Assembly (NCBI GenBank): GCA_025934995.1
Contig: JAICWC010000003.1
Coordinates: 1-58,888, forward strand
Length of the DNA stretch: 58,888 bases
Source of the DNA: Thermoleophilia bacterium
GTDB lineage: Bacteria; Actinomycetota; Thermoleophilia; Gaiellales; Gaiellaceae
Reading direction: 5' to 3'
This document shows, in pieces, positions 1-8,722 of the stretch (within the stretch, counting starts at the first letter, position 1; the number at the start of each line of letters is the position of its first letter). The notes below the pieces were generated by a model. That model was not told the DNA's origin. It ran no database searches and worked only from the letters and a program-made list of their open reading frames with translations. The position numbers and the translations under genes were made by a program.

Positions 1-1
1 C

Positions 2-1984
2 GTCGAGGCCATGCTGTTCCAGGCGGGGAAGACGAACCGGCTGGGGACGATCGAGGCGGGCACCACCGCCTCCGACTGGGACGACGACGAGCACAAGCGG
101 CAGATGTCGCTCTCGGGCGCGCTCCTCCATCTCGACTGGCAGGACCGGAAGATCAACCTCGTCGACTGCCCGGGCGACCCGGGCTTCCAGGCGGACACGT
201 TCGCCGCGCTGCGCGTCGTCGAAGGCGCGCTCGTCGTGATGAGCGGCGTCATGGGCGTCGAGGTGACGACGTCGCGCGTGTGGGCGCGCGCAGACGAATA
301 CGAGCTGTCGCGCGTGATCGTCGTCAACATGCTCGACCGCGAGCGCGCCGACTTCTTCCGCGTGCTCGAGGCCGCGCGCACGCAGCTCAGCGACCGCTGC
401 GTGGCGATCCAGCTGCCGATCGGCACCGAGCACGAGCTGACCGGCGTCGTCGACCTCCTGCACATGTGCGCGTACATGGATCCGTCCGGCGCGAAGGAGG
501 GGGGACCAGAGCCGATCCCCGACGACATGCAGGCGCAGGTGCAGGAGTACCGCGAGAAGCTGCTCGACGCGGTCGTCGAGACGAACGAAGACCTGATGGC
601 GCGGTACCTCGAAGGTGAGGAGCTGCCGGCGGAGGACGTCGCACATGCATTGAAGGACGCGGTCACGCGCGACGAGCTGTATCCGGTCGGCTGCGCCGTC
701 GCATCGAAGAACCTCGGCACGCACGCGATCCTCGACCTGCTCGTCGAGGGCGTCCCGTCGCCTGCGAAGAAAGGGACGACGATCGAGTTCGGCGACGCGA
801 AGCAGGCCGTCTTCGTGTTCAAGACGATCGCCGACCCGTTCGCGGGGCGCATCAGCTGCTTTCGGGTGCTCGCCGGTCCAGTCACCGGCGACACGACGCT
901 CGTCGATCCGCGCACGCATGCGAAGGAGCGGCTCGGTCAGATCCTGCTCCTGAACGGCAAGGACAGCGAGCAGGTCGACGCGCTCTGCGTCGGCGACCTC
1001 GGCGCGGTCGCGAAGTTGAAGGACGTCGTCACCGGCGACGTGCTCGTCGACCACGAGGTCCCGGTCGAGCCCCCGCACATCGACTTCCCGGAGCCCGTGA
1101 TGAGCTTCGCGATCACACCGAAGGCAAAGGGCGACGAGGAGAAGATGGGGACCGGCCTCCGACGGCTCAGCGAAGAGGACCCGACGTTGCACATGCACCG
1201 CGACCCCCAGACCGGCGAGCAGCTCCTTTCCGGTCTCACGCAGATGCAGGTGGAGGTCGCGGTCGACCGCCTTCGCAGCCGCTTTCACGTCGACGTCGAG
1301 CTCCATCCGCCGCGTGTCCCGTACAAGGAGACGATCCGCAAGGAGGCGCGCGCGCGTCACCGCTACAAGAAGCAGACGGGCGGCCGCGGCCAGTTCGGCG
1401 ACTGCTCGATCCTGATCGAGCCGCTCGACTCGAGCGACGGCACCGATTACGAGTTCGTCGACAAGATCGTCGGCGGCGTGATCTCGCAGGGCTACCGCCC
1501 CGCGGTCGACAAGGGCGTCCGCGAGGCGATGGCGCACGGCGAGCTCGCGGGCGCGCCCGTGTACGGGATCCGCGTCTCACTCGTCGACGGACAGGAGCAC
1601 GCGGTCGACTCGTCGGAGATGGCGTTCAAGATCGCCGGCTCGATGGCCTTCAAGGAGGCATACCTGCAGGCCGACCCCGTGCTGCTCGAGCCGATCATGG
1701 AGGTCGAGGTGACGTGTCCCGACGACACCGTCGGCGCCGTCAACGGCGACCTGAACTCTCGGCGGGCCCGGCTGCACGGAATGGAGCCGATCGGGGGCAT
1801 GACGACGATCCGCGCCGAGGTGCCGATGGCGGAGATGCTCACGTATTCACAGTCGCTCACGTCCGTCACCGGCGGCCGCGGCGACTACCACATGACCTTC
1901 CTCCGGTACGAGGAAGTGCCGACGCACGTGGCGCAGAAGATCATCGAGCAGACGCAGAAGGAGCGCGAGACCGCCAAGGCGTAG
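2..1984 (+). CDS. Elongation factor G-like GTPase (EF-G2 type), 5' end cut by window
   Basis: Translational GTPase of the EF-G family. The reading frame is open to the window edge and the first visible residues (VEAMLFQAGKTNRLG) are the segment just after the P-loop, so roughly 20-25 N-terminal residues are missing. All later EF-G domains are present: G domain, domain II, and domains III-V with the GGRGQFGD and SVTGGRGDYHM segments. It has the length and sequence style of the EF-G2/FusA2 paralogues of actinobacteria rather than of canonical FusA. Oddities: the G3 motif reads DCPGDPGF instead of DTPGH, so the position of the catalytic His is Asp. The G4 motif reads NMLD instead of NKxD, so the guanine-contacting Lys is lost. 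GTP hydrolysis or binding may therefore differ from true EF-G. The call of family is firm; the cellular role is unknown. Confidence 0.9.
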   Translation, partial: VEAMLFQAGKTNRLGTIEAGTTASDWDDDEHKRQMSLSGALLHLDWQDRKINLVDCPGDPGFQADTFAALRVVEGALVVMSGVMGVEVTTSRVWARADEYELSRVIVVNMLDRERADFFRVLEAARTQLSDRCVAIQLPIGTEHELTGVVDLLHMCAYMDPSGAKEGGPEPIPDDMQAQVQEYREKLLDAVVETNEDLMARYLEGEELPAEDVAHALKDAVTRDELYPVGCAVASKNLGTHAILDLLVEGVPSPAKKGTTIEFGDAKQAVFVFKTIADPFAGRISCFRVLAGPVTGDTTLVDPRTHAKERLGQILLLNGKDSEQVDALCVGDLGAVAKLKDVVTGDVLVDHEVPVEPPHIDFPEPVMSFAITPKAKGDEEKMGTGLRRLSEEDPTLHMHRDPQTGEQLLSGLTQMQVEVAVDRLRSRFHVDVELHPPRVPYKETIRKEARARHRYKKQTGGRGQFGDCSILIEPLDSSDGTDYEFVDKIVGGVISQGYRPAVDKGVREAMAHGELAGAPVYGIRVSLVDGQEHAVDSSEMAFKIAGSMAFKEAYLQADPVLLEPIMEVEVTCPDDTVGAVNGDLNSRRARLHGMEPIGGMTTIRAEVPMAEMLTYSQSLTSVTGGRGDYHMTFLRYEEVPTHVAQKIIEQTQKERETAKA

Positions 1985-2002
1985 TCCCGCGCTCCGTCGC
2001 AG

Positions 2003-2191
2003 TCACTGCTCTCCCTCCGAGCCGCGGTCACGCAGGTGCGCGATCACGTCGGCGATGTCCGCGAGCTCCTGCTCGAGGTCGCGTTGATACGACTCGAGCC
2101 GCTCTAGCAGCTCGTGGCGATTCGGGAACGGGCCGCGGAAGAACACACGCCCGCGCCGATGCCCATGCCCGTGGTGATGGCCGTGGTGCAC
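2003..2191 (-). CDS. Small His-rich protein with helical tail, partner of PadR gene
   Basis: A 62-residue protein with an N-terminal cluster of His and Gly (HHGHHHGHGH) followed by a charged, probably coiled-coil helix rich in Leu, Glu and Arg. I chose the GTG at 2191 because an AGGAGG ribosome-binding site ends five bases before it. A GTG six bases earlier (2197) overlaps the stop of the upstream regulator gene and is the alternative. The gene follows the PadR-type regulator directly and is almost certainly co-transcribed and translationally coupled with it. The His cluster suggests metal binding, but that is only inference. No known family is recognised; similar short His-rich proteins accompany PadR regulators in other bacteria. 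Confidence 0.6.
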   Translation of the reverse strand: MHHGHHHGHGHRRGRVFFRGPFPNRHELLERLESYQRDLEQELADIADVIAHLRDRGSEGEQ

Positions 2192-2193
2192 TG

Positions 2194-2556
2194 TCACCTC
2201 CTCTCCTCGTAACGCTTGATGAAGTCGTTCGTGCGGTCGAGCGCGCGGCGCAGCGCGTCGACCCATTCGTCGAGCAGCCGCAGGCCGCTGTCCGTGATCG
2301 CATACGTGCGCTTTCCGTCCGCCCATTGCGATGCGACGAGGCCTTCCTCTTCGAGCCCGCGCAGCAGGCGGTAGAGATTTCCCATCTCGACGCGCTGCTC
2401 GCCGATCAGCTCCGGCAGCCGTTCGAGGAGGTCGTAGCCGTGCGCGGGCCGCTCCCGCAGGAGCAGCAGGAGCGACGGCTCGGCGAAGCGCTCGACGCGG
2501 GCGTGGACATGCCAACGGCCGCGGTGGTGGTGCCGCGAGCGCGGCCCCCCTCTCAC
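2194..2556 (-). CDS. PadR-family transcriptional regulator
   Basis: Winged-helix regulator of about 120 residues. The core shows typical PadR landmarks: a LLLLLRERPAHGYDLLERL segment (helix 1-2), then LYRLLRGLEEEGLV (recognition helix), then the wing with GKRTYAITDSG, and a C-terminal dimerisation helix. Its length is normal for short PadR proteins. The GTG at 2556 is chosen as start because a longer version from a TTG at 2598 would place coding sequence across a clear inverted repeat (2571-2587) that looks like the operator. Downstream is the small His-rich gene, overlapping the stop codon. Autorepression through the operator is likely. The inducer is unknown. Confidence 0.85.
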   Translation of the reverse strand: MRGGPRSRHHHRGRWHVHARVERFAEPSLLLLLRERPAHGYDLLERLPELIGEQRVEMGNLYRLLRGLEEEGLVASQWADGKRTYAITDSGLRLLDEWVDALRRALDRTNDFIKRYEERR

Positions 2557-2570
2557 CGCCGACGACCGTG

Positions 2571-2587
2571 ATATGTAAAACACATAT
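2571..2587. promoter_or_regulatory. Probable PadR operator: ATATGT-N5-ACATAT inverted repeat
   Basis: A perfect 6-bp inverted repeat (ATATGT, five-base spacer, ACATAT) lies in the divergent region between the padR-like gene and the gene starting at 2624. ATGT...ACAT dyads are the usual type of PadR-family binding site. On the minus strand a TTGTCT (2593-2598) with a 17-bp spacer to CATATC makes a plausible promoter whose -10 lies within the dyad, so binding would repress the regulator operon. Confidence 0.6.
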
Positions 2588-2623
2588 GTAGGAGACAATA
2601 CAGCACAGGGCTATAGTCGAGGC

Positions 2624-3241
2624 GTGCGTGTGACGAAGATCGGCACCCTGCGGGCCTGTGCGATCTGCGAGCGAACGTTGCTCTTGGGCGAGCGGTCCTT
2701 CCGCTACGCGCCGGAAGAGGGCGCGGAGCTCGTCGACGTCTGCCCGCTCTGCCAGGAGATCGCCGTCGAGCACGGCTGGCTGAAAGAAGGCACCCCGTCG
2801 ACGCCGGTCGTCGTCGGCGACCGCCGCCGACGCCGACGCACGCTGCCCGAGCTGCTCGGCCTCAAGCGGTCGCGCGCCGACGACACGATCGTGCCGGCCG
2901 AGCCGATCCTGCGCCGACTGTCGAACGACGAAGTCGCGATCCTCGAAGCCGCCGATCTGTTCAACGGGAGCACCTTCCGCCGCACGGTCGGCGGCATCCA
3001 GAAGAGCCTCGGCGAGGCGAAGGCGAGCCTCATCCCGCTCTCCGGCACGAACGGCGAGCTCGCCGTGACCGTCGCGTGGGATCTCTCCTGGTACCAGTAC
3101 CGCGTCTCGCCCGACTCGGCGCAGCCCGTCCGTCTCGAGCGGCGCGGGCACGAGCTCGAGGAGCTCGAGGATTCTTTCAAGTCCTGGAACGCCCACGTCG
3201 CCGACGAAGGGCGACTCGTTCCGGACATCGCAAAGCTCTAG
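2624..3241 (+). CDS. Conserved hypothetical protein with N-terminal CxxC zinc-knuckle
   Basis: A 205-residue cytoplasmic protein. Residues 11-45 hold two Cys pairs (CAIC and CPLC) spaced like a treble-clef or zinc-ribbon site. A basic Arg stretch follows near residue 70, then an alpha/beta C-terminal half ending with an acidic helix. No enzymatic motif is visible and I do not recognise the family; such proteins occur as uncharacterised genes in high-GC actinobacteria. The GTG start is supported by a TATAGT hexamer (2612-2617) six bases upstream, indicating leaderless transcription. The gene is divergent from the PadR operon, so the PadR dyad could also affect it, and its stop overlaps the tail of the convergent TlyA-type gene by four bases. 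Confidence 0.75.
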   Translation: MRVTKIGTLRACAICERTLLLGERSFRYAPEEGAELVDVCPLCQEIAVEHGWLKEGTPSTPVVVGDRRRRRRTLPELLGLKRSRADDTIVPAEPILRRLSNDEVAILEAADLFNGSTFRRTVGGIQKSLGEAKASLIPLSGTNGELAVTVAWDLSWYQYRVSPDSAQPVRLERRGHELEELEDSFKSWNAHVADEGRLVPDIAKL

Positions 3242-3927
3242 CAACGCGTCGCCCACACCAGGAACTCCGCGGCTTCGGCGGGCGAGCGCATGCACGCGCG
3301 CGGCGTCCACGTCTGGGCCAGCGCCCGACAGGCAAGGCTGACCGCCCGCTCGGGCCGGGGCGGCGGCGACGGTGCGTGCAGCTCGAACATCGGCTTCACG
3401 AGCGCGATCAGCTGGGCGCCGTCGTCGAAGTCGAGTCGTTCGAGTTGCGGCACCGCGTCGGCCACCGCGAGATACGACAGGTCGAGCGTGACGAAGTCGA
3501 TCGGCTCGTCGATCGCGACGACGCCGAGATTGACGCCTTCGAGGTTGACGACCCGCGGATCCGCGCGCAGCGAACCGACGAGCTGCCCGTGGCCCGCGTC
3601 GACGGCGTAGACCCGTCGGGCGCCGGCACCGAGCAGCACCCGCGTGAATCCGCCCGCGGCGGCACCGACGTCGACGGCAACGCCGTGCACGTCGACGTCC
3701 AACGCGGCCAGCGCTGCACCGAGCTTGGCCTCGCCGCGGAGCGGCTTCGCAGGCCGGAGGACGATCGACGCGCCGACGGGAACGAGCGACGCGGGCTTCA
3801 TGACGATGCGGCCGTCGACGCGCACGTCTCCTGCGACGATGGCCGCGATTGGATCGGCGAGATCGGGTCGGACGCGCGCGAGCTCTGCCGCGAGCGGACG
3901 AAGCCGACGCCGGGCTTTCTTGCCCAA
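3238..3927 (-). CDS. tlyA: TlyA-family rRNA 2'-O-methyltransferase (S4 + FtsJ domains)
   Basis: A 229-residue protein with an N-terminal S4 RNA-binding domain (about residues 5-60; GDVRVDGRIVMKPASLV) followed by an FtsJ/RrmJ-type Rossmann methyltransferase. The SAM-binding loop DVGAAAGGFT, the LDLSYLAV strand and ALVKPMFEL are characteristic of TlyA/hemolysin A proteins, which methylate 16S and 23S rRNA at cytidine 2'-OH. It is somewhat shorter than the usual 245-270 residues, mostly at the C-terminus. The start is an unusual TTG at 3927, chosen because AGGAGG sits six bases upstream and no other start fits the S4 domain. Its 3' end overlaps the convergent neighbour by four bases. Confidence 0.85.
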   Translation of the reverse strand: MGKKARRRLRPLAAELARVRPDLADPIAAIVAGDVRVDGRIVMKPASLVPVGASIVLRPAKPLRGEAKLGAALAALDVDVHGVAVDVGAAAGGFTRVLLGAGARRVYAVDAGHGQLVGSLRADPRVVNLEGVNLGVVAIDEPIDFVTLDLSYLAVADAVPQLERLDFDDGAQLIALVKPMFELHAPSPPPRPERAVSLACRALAQTWTPRACMRSPAEAAEFLVWATRC

Positions 3928-4069
3928 GGTGAACCTCCTGATGTCGACGCCTGCGGGGACAGGCGCCGAGGGAGGCCCTCGGGCTCTTGCTCGGTCCTAC
4001 ACCTACGTGAAGCCGGCCATGACGCGGAGGCTAGCGCGTTCCGGTCTTCTCCCTACAATCAGTAAAGCC

Positions 4070-4297
4070 ATGATCTATTGCGTGATCCCGCGTGAGCTCG
4101 AAGCCGAGCTCTACGACAAGATGGTCGACTACTACAAGGACAACCCGAACGTGACGGTGATCATCGACCGCCGCGACGGGCCAGACCGTCGCGCGGGCAA
4201 GGATGCCGGGGAACACAAGGAGAAGCGCCAGACGCGCGACCGCAGGCGGAAGCGTGTGCCGGGCACCTTCCCCGATACGGACGCTCCCGTCGAGTAA
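4070..4297 (+). CDS. Small conserved hypothetical protein
   Basis: A 75-residue soluble protein. The N-terminal half (MIYCVIPRELEAELYDKM...) looks like a compact alpha/beta unit; the segment TVIIDRRDGPDRR is followed by a strongly basic, probably disordered tail rich in Arg and Lys. A TACAAT hexamer lies ten bases before the ATG, so the transcript has a very short leader or none. It ends 14 bases before the aldehyde dehydrogenase gene, which has its own -10 in that gap. I do not recognise a function; the basic tail could bind nucleic acid, which is speculation. Confidence 0.65.
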   Translation: MIYCVIPRELEAELYDKMVDYYKDNPNVTVIIDRRDGPDRRAGKDAGEHKEKRQTRDRRRKRVPGTFPDTDAPVE

Positions 4298-4311
4298 CTA
4301 GATTCAGCGTC

Positions 4312-5745
4312 GTGACCGCGACGCTCGAATCCACCAGCCCTGCGAACGGCGACGTCCTGGGCGTCGTCCCGGAGGCGGACGAGGCCGCGGTCGCGCGCGC
4401 CGTCGAGGCGGCGAAGGCCGCGTACGAGGAATGGCGGCTCGTGCCCGCGCCGAAGCGGGGCGAGATCCTCTACCGCTTTGCGCAGGTGCTCGAGCGCGAG
4501 AAGGCTGCGCTCACCGACCTGATGACGCGCGAGATGGGAAAGGTGAAGGCCGAGGCGGGCGGCGACGTCCAGGAAGCGATCGACATGAGCTACTACATGG
4601 CCGGCGAGGGCCGCCGGCTGTGGGGGCAGACGACACCGTCGGAGCTGCAGAACAAGTTCAACATGTCGGTGCGCGTCCCGGTCGGCGTCGTCGGCGCGAT
4701 CACGCCGTGGAACTTCCCGATCGCCATCCCGTCGTGGAAGCTCGCGCCCGCGCTCGTCTGCGGTAACACGGTCGTGCTGAAGCCGGCGGAGGACACGCCG
4801 CTGCTCGCGCAGCGCTTCGTCGAGCTGCTCGGCGAGGCAGGACTGCCGGACGGCGTCGTCCAGATCGTGCACGGCTACGGCGAGACCGCCGGCGCCGCCC
4901 TCGTGCGTCATCCGGACGTCCCGATCATCACGTTCACCGGCTCGCGCGAGACCGGCATCCTCGTCACGAAGGAAGCGGCCGACAACCTCAAGCACGTGCA
5001 TCTCGAGCTCGGCGGCAAGAACGCGATCATCGTCCTCGAGGACACCGACCTCGAGCTCGCGGTCGAAGGGATCGTCTGGTCCGGGTTCGGTACGTCCGGT
5101 CAGCGCTGCACGGCCGCGTCGCGCGTGATCGCGCACGCCGCCGTGTACGACGAGCTGCAGTCGCGCCTCGTTGCGCGCGCCGAGAAGATGCGCCTCGGAC
5201 CGGGATGGGAAGACGACACCGACATCGGTCCCGTGATCAACCGGACGGCGATCGAGAAGATCCACTCGTACACGAAGATCGGGCGTGACGAGGGTGCGAA
5301 GCTGCTGACCGGCGGCGAGGTCGCGACCGACGGCGACCTCGCGAAGGGTTTCTACTACAGGCCGACCGTGTTCGCCGACGTCGACGCGCGCATGCGCATC
5401 GCGCAGGAAGAGATCTTCGGCCCGACCGTCTCTCTCATCAAGGTCGCCGACTTCGACGAGGCGCTCCGCATCTCGAACGGGATCAAATACGGGCTCTCTT
5501 CGGCGATCTTCACGCAGGACGTCAACAAGGCCTTCCGCGCGATGCGCGACCTCCAGGCCGGGATCACCTACATCAACGCGGGCACGACCGGCGCCGAGGT
5601 GCACCTGCCGTTCGGCGGCACGAAGGACACGGGCAACGGCCACCGTGAAGCCGGCCAGGCCGCGCTCGACGTGTTCACCGAGTGGAAGTCGATCTACGTC
5701 GACTACTCGGGCCGGCTGCAGCGGGCCCAGATCGACAACACGTAG
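4312..5745 (+). CDS. NAD(P)-dependent aldehyde dehydrogenase
   Basis: A 477-residue member of the ALDH superfamily, full length. Landmarks in order: the cofactor-binding segment [13 protein letters not shown], the general-base Glu in ELGGKN (about residue 232), the nucleophile Cys in SGQRCTA (about 266), and EEIFGPTVS. The C-terminal [22 protein letters not shown]-type stretch resembles ALDHs of amino-acid semialdehyde metabolism, but substrate cannot be read from sequence. The GTG start has TAGATT seven bases upstream, fitting leaderless expression. No operon partner suggests a pathway: the gene stands alone between a small hypothetical gene and an envelope gene. Confidence 0.9.
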   Translation: MTATLESTSPANGDVLGVVPEADEAAVARAVEAAKAAYEEWRLVPAPKRGEILYRFAQVLEREKAALTDLMTREMGKVKAEAGGDVQEAIDMSYYMAGEGRRLWGQTTPSELQNKFNMSVRVPVGVVGAITPWNFPIAIPSWKLAPALVCGNTVVLKPAEDTPLLAQRFVELLGEAGLPDGVVQIVHGYGETAGAALVRHPDVPIITFTGSRETGILVTKEAADNLKHVHLELGGKNAIIVLEDTDLELAVEGIVWSGFGTSGQRCTAASRVIAHAAVYDELQSRLVARAEKMRLGPGWEDDTDIGPVINRTAIEKIHSYTKIGRDEGAKLLTGGEVATDGDLAKGFYYRPTVFADVDARMRIAQEEIFGPTVSLIKVADFDEALRISNGIKYGLSSAIFTQDVNKAFRAMRDLQAGITYINAGTTGAEVHLPFGGTKDTGNGHREAGQAALDVFTEWKSIYVDYSGRLQRAQIDNT

Positions 5746-5831
5746 CCGGCAGCGCTTGTATTACTTGTAACTCGTAAAACCCCCCATTCGAGGGACAGGC
5801 ATCCGGCCGACCCGGCTCTACCGTCGGGCAC

Positions 5832-7283
5832 ATGGCCGAGCTCGTCCAGGAAATGGGGCACGACTGCCTGATCTGTCGCGCGAAGCGGGAGGCGCCGCAT
5901 CGCCTCCTGCAAGCCGCCGCGCTGTTCGGGGCGGGCTTGGCCATCACGTCGGGCGTCCTCAACCTTCGGCCGGCGCACCACCGCGCCGCCGCGGCAAAGC
6001 CTGTCGCGCCCGTCGCCGCACCGGCGCCGGCCGTCGTTCGGCGCGGAGCGGCCGCGCATCTCAGCTTCGCCAAGGCACAGGCGTCGCAGGCGGCGCGTGA
6101 CAACGCCGCCGGAACACTCGAGCGGGACGCGGCGATCGGCATGGGTCGGCCGTTCTTCGACGGCGCCGTCTTCACGACCGCCGCGCGTGTCGCGCAATGG
6201 CGGCCCCTCGTCGTGCGCGCCGCGCGGGCCGCCCGCATCGACCCGAACGTGCTCGAGGCGCTCGTCTACGTCGAGAGCTCCGGCCGGGCGGACGTCACGA
6301 ACGGTGTCACCGCCGGCCTGACGCAGCTGAAGCCGGCGGTTGCGCGCCACTTCGGCCTGCACGTCTCCGTTGCGCACGCGAACCTCTTGTCACGACGCAT
6401 CGCGCGCTCGTGGAACGCCGGACACATCCGGCAGCTGAAGCACTGGCGCGCCCGCTACGACGAGCGCTTCGCGCCCGCGAAAGAGTTGCGCGCGAGCGCG
6501 GCATACCTCGCAGCAGCGCGCACGGTGCTCGGGCACGAGGACCTCGCGATCGAGGCGTATCACGTCGGTATTCCCGCACTACCGGACACGCGCGCAACGT
6601 ACGGCGAGCTCTACTTCGGCTCGAACCGCGTCGACGACTACGCACTGAGAGTCGTGGCGGCGAAGCGCATCATGAACATGTGGCGCCATCACCGTGGCGC
6701 ACTCGCATTCGAAGCCGGCCAGCAGGCGCGAAAGAACTCGGCCGAGGAGTACCTGCATCCGCTCGCGTCCACGCACCGCTTCGGCAAACCGGCTGCGATT
6801 CTCCGCGCTGAGCAGCACCACATCCTGAGGATGATCCCCGTCGATACGCGCGAGACGCACGTGGCGATCAGCGGCACGCTCGGCGCCGAGGCGCGCCACC
6901 TCGGCCGTGCGCGCCGGCTGTACCGCGCACTCCGTCCGCAGGCGCTCGACGTCCTCATGTACATCGGGAGGCGTGTGCACGAGCTCTCCGGCGCACGGAA
7001 GCCGCTGATCCTGACGAGCGCCGTGCGTGACGACCGCTACCAGGACGTGCTGCAGCACGTCAACGTCAATGCGGCGCGGTCGTACTCGATGCACACGACG
7101 GGCTACGCGTTCGACATCGCGCGGACGTACGCGAACGCGCGCGAGGGAAGCGCCTTCCAGTACGTGCTCGACCGCCTCCAGGCGGCGAACGCGATCGCAT
7201 ACATCCGCGAGGCCGAAGCGATCCACATCGCAGTCGCCGCGGATGCACCGGCGAAGCTGAAGCTGATCCAGACGCTGAGCTAG
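5832..7283 (+). CDS. Membrane-anchored lytic transglycosylase with C-terminal M15/DUF5715-like domain
   Basis: A 483-residue envelope protein. A short N-terminal cytoplasmic piece with Cys-rich DCLIC leads to a hydrophobic anchor (about residues 27-45) and an Ala/Pro-rich linker. Residues about 130-240 form a soluble lytic transglycosylase (goose-lysozyme-like) domain with the catalytic Glu in ALVYVESSG and the following GLTQLKP motif. The C-terminal part contains SMHTTGYAFDIAR and a late EAIHIAV, which resemble the His/Asp zinc pattern of D,D-carboxypeptidase-like M15 or DUF5715 proteins. The protein would thus carry two peptidoglycan-directed domains on the outside of the membrane. A TACCGT hexamer seven bases before the ATG supports this start. 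Confidence 0.8.
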   Translation: MAELVQEMGHDCLICRAKREAPHRLLQAAALFGAGLAITSGVLNLRPAHHRAAAAKPVAPVAAPAPAVVRRGAAAHLSFAKAQASQAARDNAAGTLERDAAIGMGRPFFDGAVFTTAARVAQWRPLVVRAARAARIDPNVLEALVYVESSGRADVTNGVTAGLTQLKPAVARHFGLHVSVAHANLLSRRIARSWNAGHIRQLKHWRARYDERFAPAKELRASAAYLAAARTVLGHEDLAIEAYHVGIPALPDTRATYGELYFGSNRVDDYALRVVAAKRIMNMWRHHRGALAFEAGQQARKNSAEEYLHPLASTHRFGKPAAILRAEQHHILRMIPVDTRETHVAISGTLGAEARHLGRARRLYRALRPQALDVLMYIGRRVHELSGARKPLILTSAVRDDRYQDVLQHVNVNAARSYSMHTTGYAFDIARTYANAREGSAFQYVLDRLQAANAIAYIREAEAIHIAVAADAPAKLKLIQTLS

Positions 7284-7360
7284 CGTTTGGGACCGCGCCG
7301 CGCCATTCGTAGGCCGTTCAGCCCATTGCGCGGCGTGAGGGCGTGGGTACGCTGAATGGT

Positions 7361-8722
7361 GTGAGGGGGAGGGGCCTGCTCGCCGCCGTAGTTGCGGCAC
7401 TTGCGCTTGGCATCGCGGCGCCCGCGTCGGCCGGCGGCTGGTTGCCGCATCCCGCGGATGCGACGTGGACGTACCAGTGGACCGACAGCGTCTACAACAC
7501 GACGCCGACGAACGAGATCGTCACCGTCGACAAGAAGAGCGCCGGCTCGAGCTTCACCCTCGACTGGGCAACCGCGAACGCGGGCACGCCGGACGGGCTG
7601 CAGAGCTCGGGCAGCGTGTCGTTCCAGGAGACGAACTTCGGCATCGTCAACACCGACTGGACGAGCACGCCGCCGCCCACTGCATTTCCGATTCTCTGTG
7701 CGTCGCTCAGCTCGTGCGGCAACAGCCTTGCGAGCGCGTACTACAACCTCATCTGGGGCGCTCGCGCGCCGACGTTGTTCGAGCCGGTGTTGCAGGGGAC
7801 ATCGTGGAGCTCGACGGGGGGCGCGCAGAACGACGTCACGAGCTCGAACGACTATCTCGGCACCGAGTCGATCACCGTCCCGGCATTTACGCAGCCGGTG
7901 CTGGCCGCGAAGATCCAATCGCAAGTCACCCAGGCAGGGGCGCTCGGCGATCCGTACGGGAGCGGCGTGCGCACCGTGTGGTGGGTGTACGGCGTCGGGC
8001 CGGTGAAGATTCTCTTCCAGCATGCAGGCGGGGCCGGCGCGCCGGTGACGACGGTCGTGCTGCAGTCGACGAATCAGGTGCCGCAGACGCCTCCGGCCGA
8101 CTCCGACTATTTCCCGATGACGGTCGGCCTGCACGGCACGTATCGGTGGACGAACAAGCGGTACTTCAAGAACAAGTCGGAAGTCGAGAAGTTCAACGTC
8201 GACCAGGCATCGAACGGGACATCCGTGCTGAAGGTCTCGAGCGTTTCGGGCCCGATGAAAGTCGCCGGCGCGTATCAGTTCACCACGCGGGTCGACGGTG
8301 TCACATCCGTCGCGAGCGCGGCAAAGGCGGCATCGCTTGCGAAGTTGCCGCCGCTCGGTCCACGCGCGCTGCCCGTAGCGAAGCGCCGCCACTTCTTCAC
8401 GCCCTTCGACCTGATGACGTTCGGCTTCAACCCGGTCATCCCCGCGTATCCAGCGGCGGGCGACACCTGGTCGGCCGACCCGAACGGCCGTGACTTCGCC
8501 GTCTACGGCGTCACCGGCACCTCGCGCGTCGTCGGCATTCAGACGGTGAAAGTGCCGGCCGGGACATTCCAGGCGCTCGTCGTCTCCAGTGACTTGACGC
8601 AGCCGGGATTCAAGTTCGGATCCGGCACACGCGCGATGTGGTTCGTTGCGGGCAAGGGCCTCGTGAAGCTCGTCTTCCGGCACGGCGACGGCAGCACGTC
8701 GACCGTCGAACTCTTGAAATGA
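7361..8722 (+). CDS. Secreted protein with two duplicated beta-rich domains
   Basis: About 453 residues with a clean Sec signal peptide (MRGRGLLAAVVAALALG... cut after APASA). The mature part falls into two halves that resemble each other. Each begins with a strand of the type TWTYQWTDSVYN or TYRWTNKRYFKN and ends with a WWVYGVGPVKILFQH or MWFVAGKGLVKLVFRH motif about 170-200 residues later, so an internal duplication is likely. The fold may be LolA/DUF3108-like, but this is weak. The GTG at 7361 is preferred over one at 7343 because TACGCT lies seven bases upstream of it and it starts the signal peptide. The stop overlaps the next start as ATGA, so both are co-translated. Confidence 0.7.
   Translation: MRGRGLLAAVVAALALGIAAPASAGGWLPHPADATWTYQWTDSVYNTTPTNEIVTVDKKSAGSSFTLDWATANAGTPDGLQSSGSVSFQETNFGIVNTDWTSTPPPTAFPILCASLSSCGNSLASAYYNLIWGARAPTLFEPVLQGTSWSSTGGAQNDVTSSNDYLGTESITVPAFTQPVLAAKIQSQVTQAGALGDPYGSGVRTVWWVYGVGPVKILFQHAGGAGAPVTTVVLQSTNQVPQTPPADSDYFPMTVGLHGTYRWTNKRYFKNKSEVEKFNVDQASNGTSVLKVSSVSGPMKVAGAYQFTTRVDGVTSVASAAKAASLAKLPPLGPRALPVAKRRHFFTPFDLMTFGFNPVIPAYPAAGDTWSADPNGRDFAVYGVTGTSRVVGIQTVKVPAGTFQALVVSSDLTQPGFKFGSGTRAMWFVAGKGLVKLVFRHGDGSTSTVELLK

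Noticed and set aside
5746-5831. Riboswitch or attenuator before the transglycosylase gene
   Set aside because: The gap has AT-rich TTACTTGTAA-type words but no convincing stem, and the -10 seven bases before the start leaves no leader to hold an RNA element.
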